The position numbers and the translations under genes were made by a program. From Bacteroidota bacterium (lineage in GTDB: Bacteria; Bacteroidota; Bacteroidia; B-17B0; Aurantibacillaceae), in NCBI GenBank assembly GCA_018267655.1, contig JAFDYB010000034.1:161635-225634 (forward strand): DNA of 64,000 bases. The letters run 5' to 3'. The notes beneath the pieces are model-generated. The model worked only from the letters and a program-made list of their open reading frames with translations, did no database searches and was not told the DNA's origin. This document shows positions 62,175 to 64,000 of this stretch, one piece after another. Each line of letters opens with the position of its first letter. Position 1 is the first letter of the stretch.

Positions 62175-64000
62175 ATTTTGTAGTTGATGGTAGTTTGCTC
62201 GGCAAATGGATTGGGTACGTTTTGCGAAAGCACCACAGTGTTGCCGCTACCAAGGTCGATATTGTATTGGCGAGGGTTACTGCCCGTGTAGCCCGTTGAA
62301 CGAGCAGAACTACTGCCACAGCAAGAAGTTATACTATTGGTAAGGGCTGTAATAATACTGTCTTGCTTTTCTATTTGGCGTTGCTGTTGTTGCATTGCTT
62401 TTACCAAATAAGGAATTATTTCGGTATATGCCAATGACTTGATTCCTGTATTTGGATTAGTTTTAACCAATTGAGGAATAACTGTATCAACTTCTTGCGC
62501 AATAAAACCTGCATGTGTTCCTGCCATGCCACTATCCAAAACATTATTCCACTTAAAAGTAATCGATCTTAACCGTTTTATTTGTTGTAATGAATTTGGT
62601 ATATTAGTAACTGTATTTTTTAATGAAATATCAGATGGATACGTTGTTCCTGAAAAATCAGCAGATCCGTTAACATTCAATATCCCAGTACCACTTGACA
62701 TTCCTACTGAAGGTGTTGAATACCCTATACTAACTATTCCTTTCGATTGCGGAATAAAAATTGCCATTGTTCTACAAACTGCGTTAGAAGTACCTGCCTC
62801 AAACCACCCAGCAATTGGAAAACAATTGCTATTATTTGAAGCCACCGCTTTGATTCCAATTGCATTTACATTTGAAGAATAACCACCTGAAACATCAGTA
62901 TTTGTAACTAATAAGCCTGTACTTCCCGTGTTTCCAGAGCTTTGTAATATTTCTAATTTTGTAGCAGGCGTACAACTTGTTCCAATTCCCACGTTATTAT
63001 TTGTAGTCCCTTGCCCACTAAAGATATAATTATTGTTTGCTAAAGGAATTTCCCAACTGCTGGTAAGTGGATTTTGAGGTGAAGCACCACACACATTTCC
63101 TAAGCCCGATGTTCCCGAAGGGAAATTAGTTAAAATTACATCGCCGTTTGCAGGGTTAACGCTCAATACTTGGTTATTGCTTGGTAAAGGGCTTGCTCCC
63201 GCTAAATCGCGCAGGCGTAAGCCACTTAAAGGATTGCTTAATGTACCTTTAAAAATTTCTAACTTATTTTGCGGACCGCTTGGGTCGGCACTTAAACCAA
63301 TGCCCACGTTGATACTATTAGATCCCAAAATCATTTGGCTGTTATTTACTACCGTAGCGCCAGCACCAATAGCAATTGCATTTTGAATTGAAACATTAGT
63401 ACTTGTGGCATTACTTCCTATTATTACATTAAAATTACCACTTGTGATACCTATCCCAGATTGATACCCCGCAAAAACATTTTCATTACCATTATTGTTT
63501 TGCCCTGCTTTATAACCCAAATATGCATTTACCGCCCCTAGCGTATTATTTTGTCCACTTTGGGTTCCAACAAATGTATTAAAATCTCCGAGTGTATTTG
63601 AATATCCACTTTTGTACCCCAAAAAACTACTACCTGAGGTTTGATTATTATACCCACTTTCTTCTCCTACACATGCAGAGTTGTTTGACATCAGGTTAGA
63701 GTTAAAACCGCTATTTGCACCTAAAAATGTATTACTATTCGATACCCCGGTTGGAAAATTATTACCCGCACCCACTCCTAAAAATACATTGGTGCTACCG
63801 CCTTTATGCCACAAAAATTGTTGGTTGTTTATCATATAACTATAGGTTGGTGTTTTTAAGTTTATATTGCCACCGTTTACATCTAGCATTTGAGTGGGGG
63901 TTTGGGTATTAATTCCCAAGCCAAACATAGCTGTTGGAAAAAATTTATTACCTCCTGTTATGGTAAAATAGCCGGTAGTTACACGCAAATGATCTTGTAA
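62114..64000 (-). CDS. Secreted S74 tail-fibre-type protein, frameshifted and cut by the window edge
   Basis: The frame is open to the last base of the window (LQDHLRVTTGYF...), so the N-terminus lies outside. The visible 628 codons hold many YadA/fibre-like repeats such as FLGANSGFNS, CVGEESGYNN, FLGYKSGYSN and FVGTQSGQNN. A head-like domain follows, then a Peptidase_S74 intramolecular chaperone (PSDISLKNTVTNIPNSLQQI ... AGFIAQEVDTVIPQLV ... IIPYLVKAMQQQQRQIEKQ), and the start of a sorting domain (VPNPFAEQTTINY). Twenty out-of-phase codons then lead to a stop. Such proteins form trimeric surface fibres. As read, the product would lack its export signal. Confidence 0.8.
   Translation of the reverse strand, partial: LQDHLRVTTGYFTITGGNKFFPTAMFGLGINTQTPTQMLDVNGGNINLKTPTYSYMINNQQFLWHKGGSTNVFLGVGAGNNFPTGVSNSNTFLGANSGFNSNLMSNNSACVGEESGYNNQTSGSSFLGYKSGYSNTLGDFNTFVGTQSGQNNTLGAVNAYLGYKAGQNNNGNENVFAGYQSGIGITSGNFNVIIGSNATSTNVSIQNAIAIGAGATVVNNSQMILGSNSINVGIGLSADPSGPQNKLEIFKGTLSNPLSGLRLRDLAGASPLPSNNQVLSVNPANGDVILTNFPSGTSGLGNVCGASPQNPLTSSWEIPLANNNYIFSGQGTTNNNVGIGTSCTPATKLEILQSSGNTGSTGLLVTNTDVSGGYSSNVNAIGIKAVASNNSNCFPIAGWFEAGTSNAVCRTMAIFIPQSKGIVSIGYSTPSVGMSSGTGILNVNGSADFSGTTYPSDISLKNTVTNIPNSLQQIKRLRSITFKWNNVLDSGMAGTHAGFIAQEVDTVIPQLVKTNPNTGIKSLAYTEIIPYLVKAMQQQQRQIEKQDSIITALTNSITSCCGSSSARSTGYTGSNPRQYNIDLGSGNTVVLSQNVPNPFAEQTTINYKMCLPILKQHKLFLIPPMAAL

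Noticed and set aside
1..64000. CRISPR arrays, transposases, prophage genes, tRNA or rRNA genes
   Set aside because: No repeat-spacer pattern, no recognisable transposase or phage structural protein, and no gap holding a cloverleaf or rRNA sequence was found by eye.

Overview
The window is chromosomal DNA from an AT-rich member of the Bacteroidota. Four things point there: secreted proteins ending in type IX secretion (T9SS) sorting domains of type A and type B; Reg_prop/Y_Y_Y sensors, Porin_10, DUF6268 and DUF5686 families; GldL-like membrane motifs; and promoters with the Bacteroidota -7 box TAnnTTTG rather than sigma-70 boxes. No rRNA, tRNA, CRISPR array, transposase or prophage was found.

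Layout. 1-5.2 kb: a left-edge LigT/2'-5' RNA ligase-like gene, a lipoprotein, a metallo-beta-lactamase-fold enzyme, and the mnmG-GNAT-methyltransferase operon, which carries three parS-like sites inside coding sequence. 5.3-10.2 kb: a low-density accessory stretch with an XRE regulator and its palindrome, a gliding-type secreted protein with a type B sorting domain, an orphan T9SS tail, degenerate repeats and a VapBC-like toxin-antitoxin pair. 10.2-13.8 kb: outer-membrane and radical-SAM genes, then rpiB. 13.8-14.3 kb: a gene-free stretch with very low GC. 14.3-22.2 kb: a tight forward run nadA, MORN protein, eight-PAS histidine kinase, LytTR regulator, gamma carbonic anhydrase-like protein. 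22.2-29.4 kb (reverse): accD, fructose-bisphosphate aldolase, and a SiaA/SiaB/SiaC-like partner-switch cluster. 29.5-39.4 kb: a glycosyltransferase, an OmpR-type regulator with a PhoP-box-like site, an envelope operon, a PLP sulfur enzyme, a zinc deacylase, DUF493, and a LysE/GH3/M42 group. 39.6-49.3 kb: large secreted proteins (GH18 chitinase-like, beta-propeller lipoprotein, FG-GAP protein, DUF5686). 49.5-55.8 kb: thiol and rhodanese proteins, an arginase-family enzyme, pdxH, a peptide transporter and small membrane proteins. 55.9-58.9 kb: a PadR/membrane-protein operon divergent from a second SpoIIE phosphatase that shares its membrane motif. 58.9-64 kb: Porin_10, patatin, and a frameshifted S74/T9SS protein cut by the right edge.

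Most notable: (i) a Sia-type phosphatase/kinase/phosphoprotein set with the conserved Thr68 of SiaC but no SiaD diguanylate cyclase; (ii) a membrane module with paired HWPGA motifs shared by a PadR-linked protein and a divergent SpoIIE phosphatase; (iii) three parS-like sites in under 0.9 kb near mnmG, about 11 kb from a very AT-rich gap that could be a replication origin. Starts were moved from the longest frame where a signal peptide, a promoter box or an overlap argued for it. Family calls come from reading motifs by eye, not from database searches.
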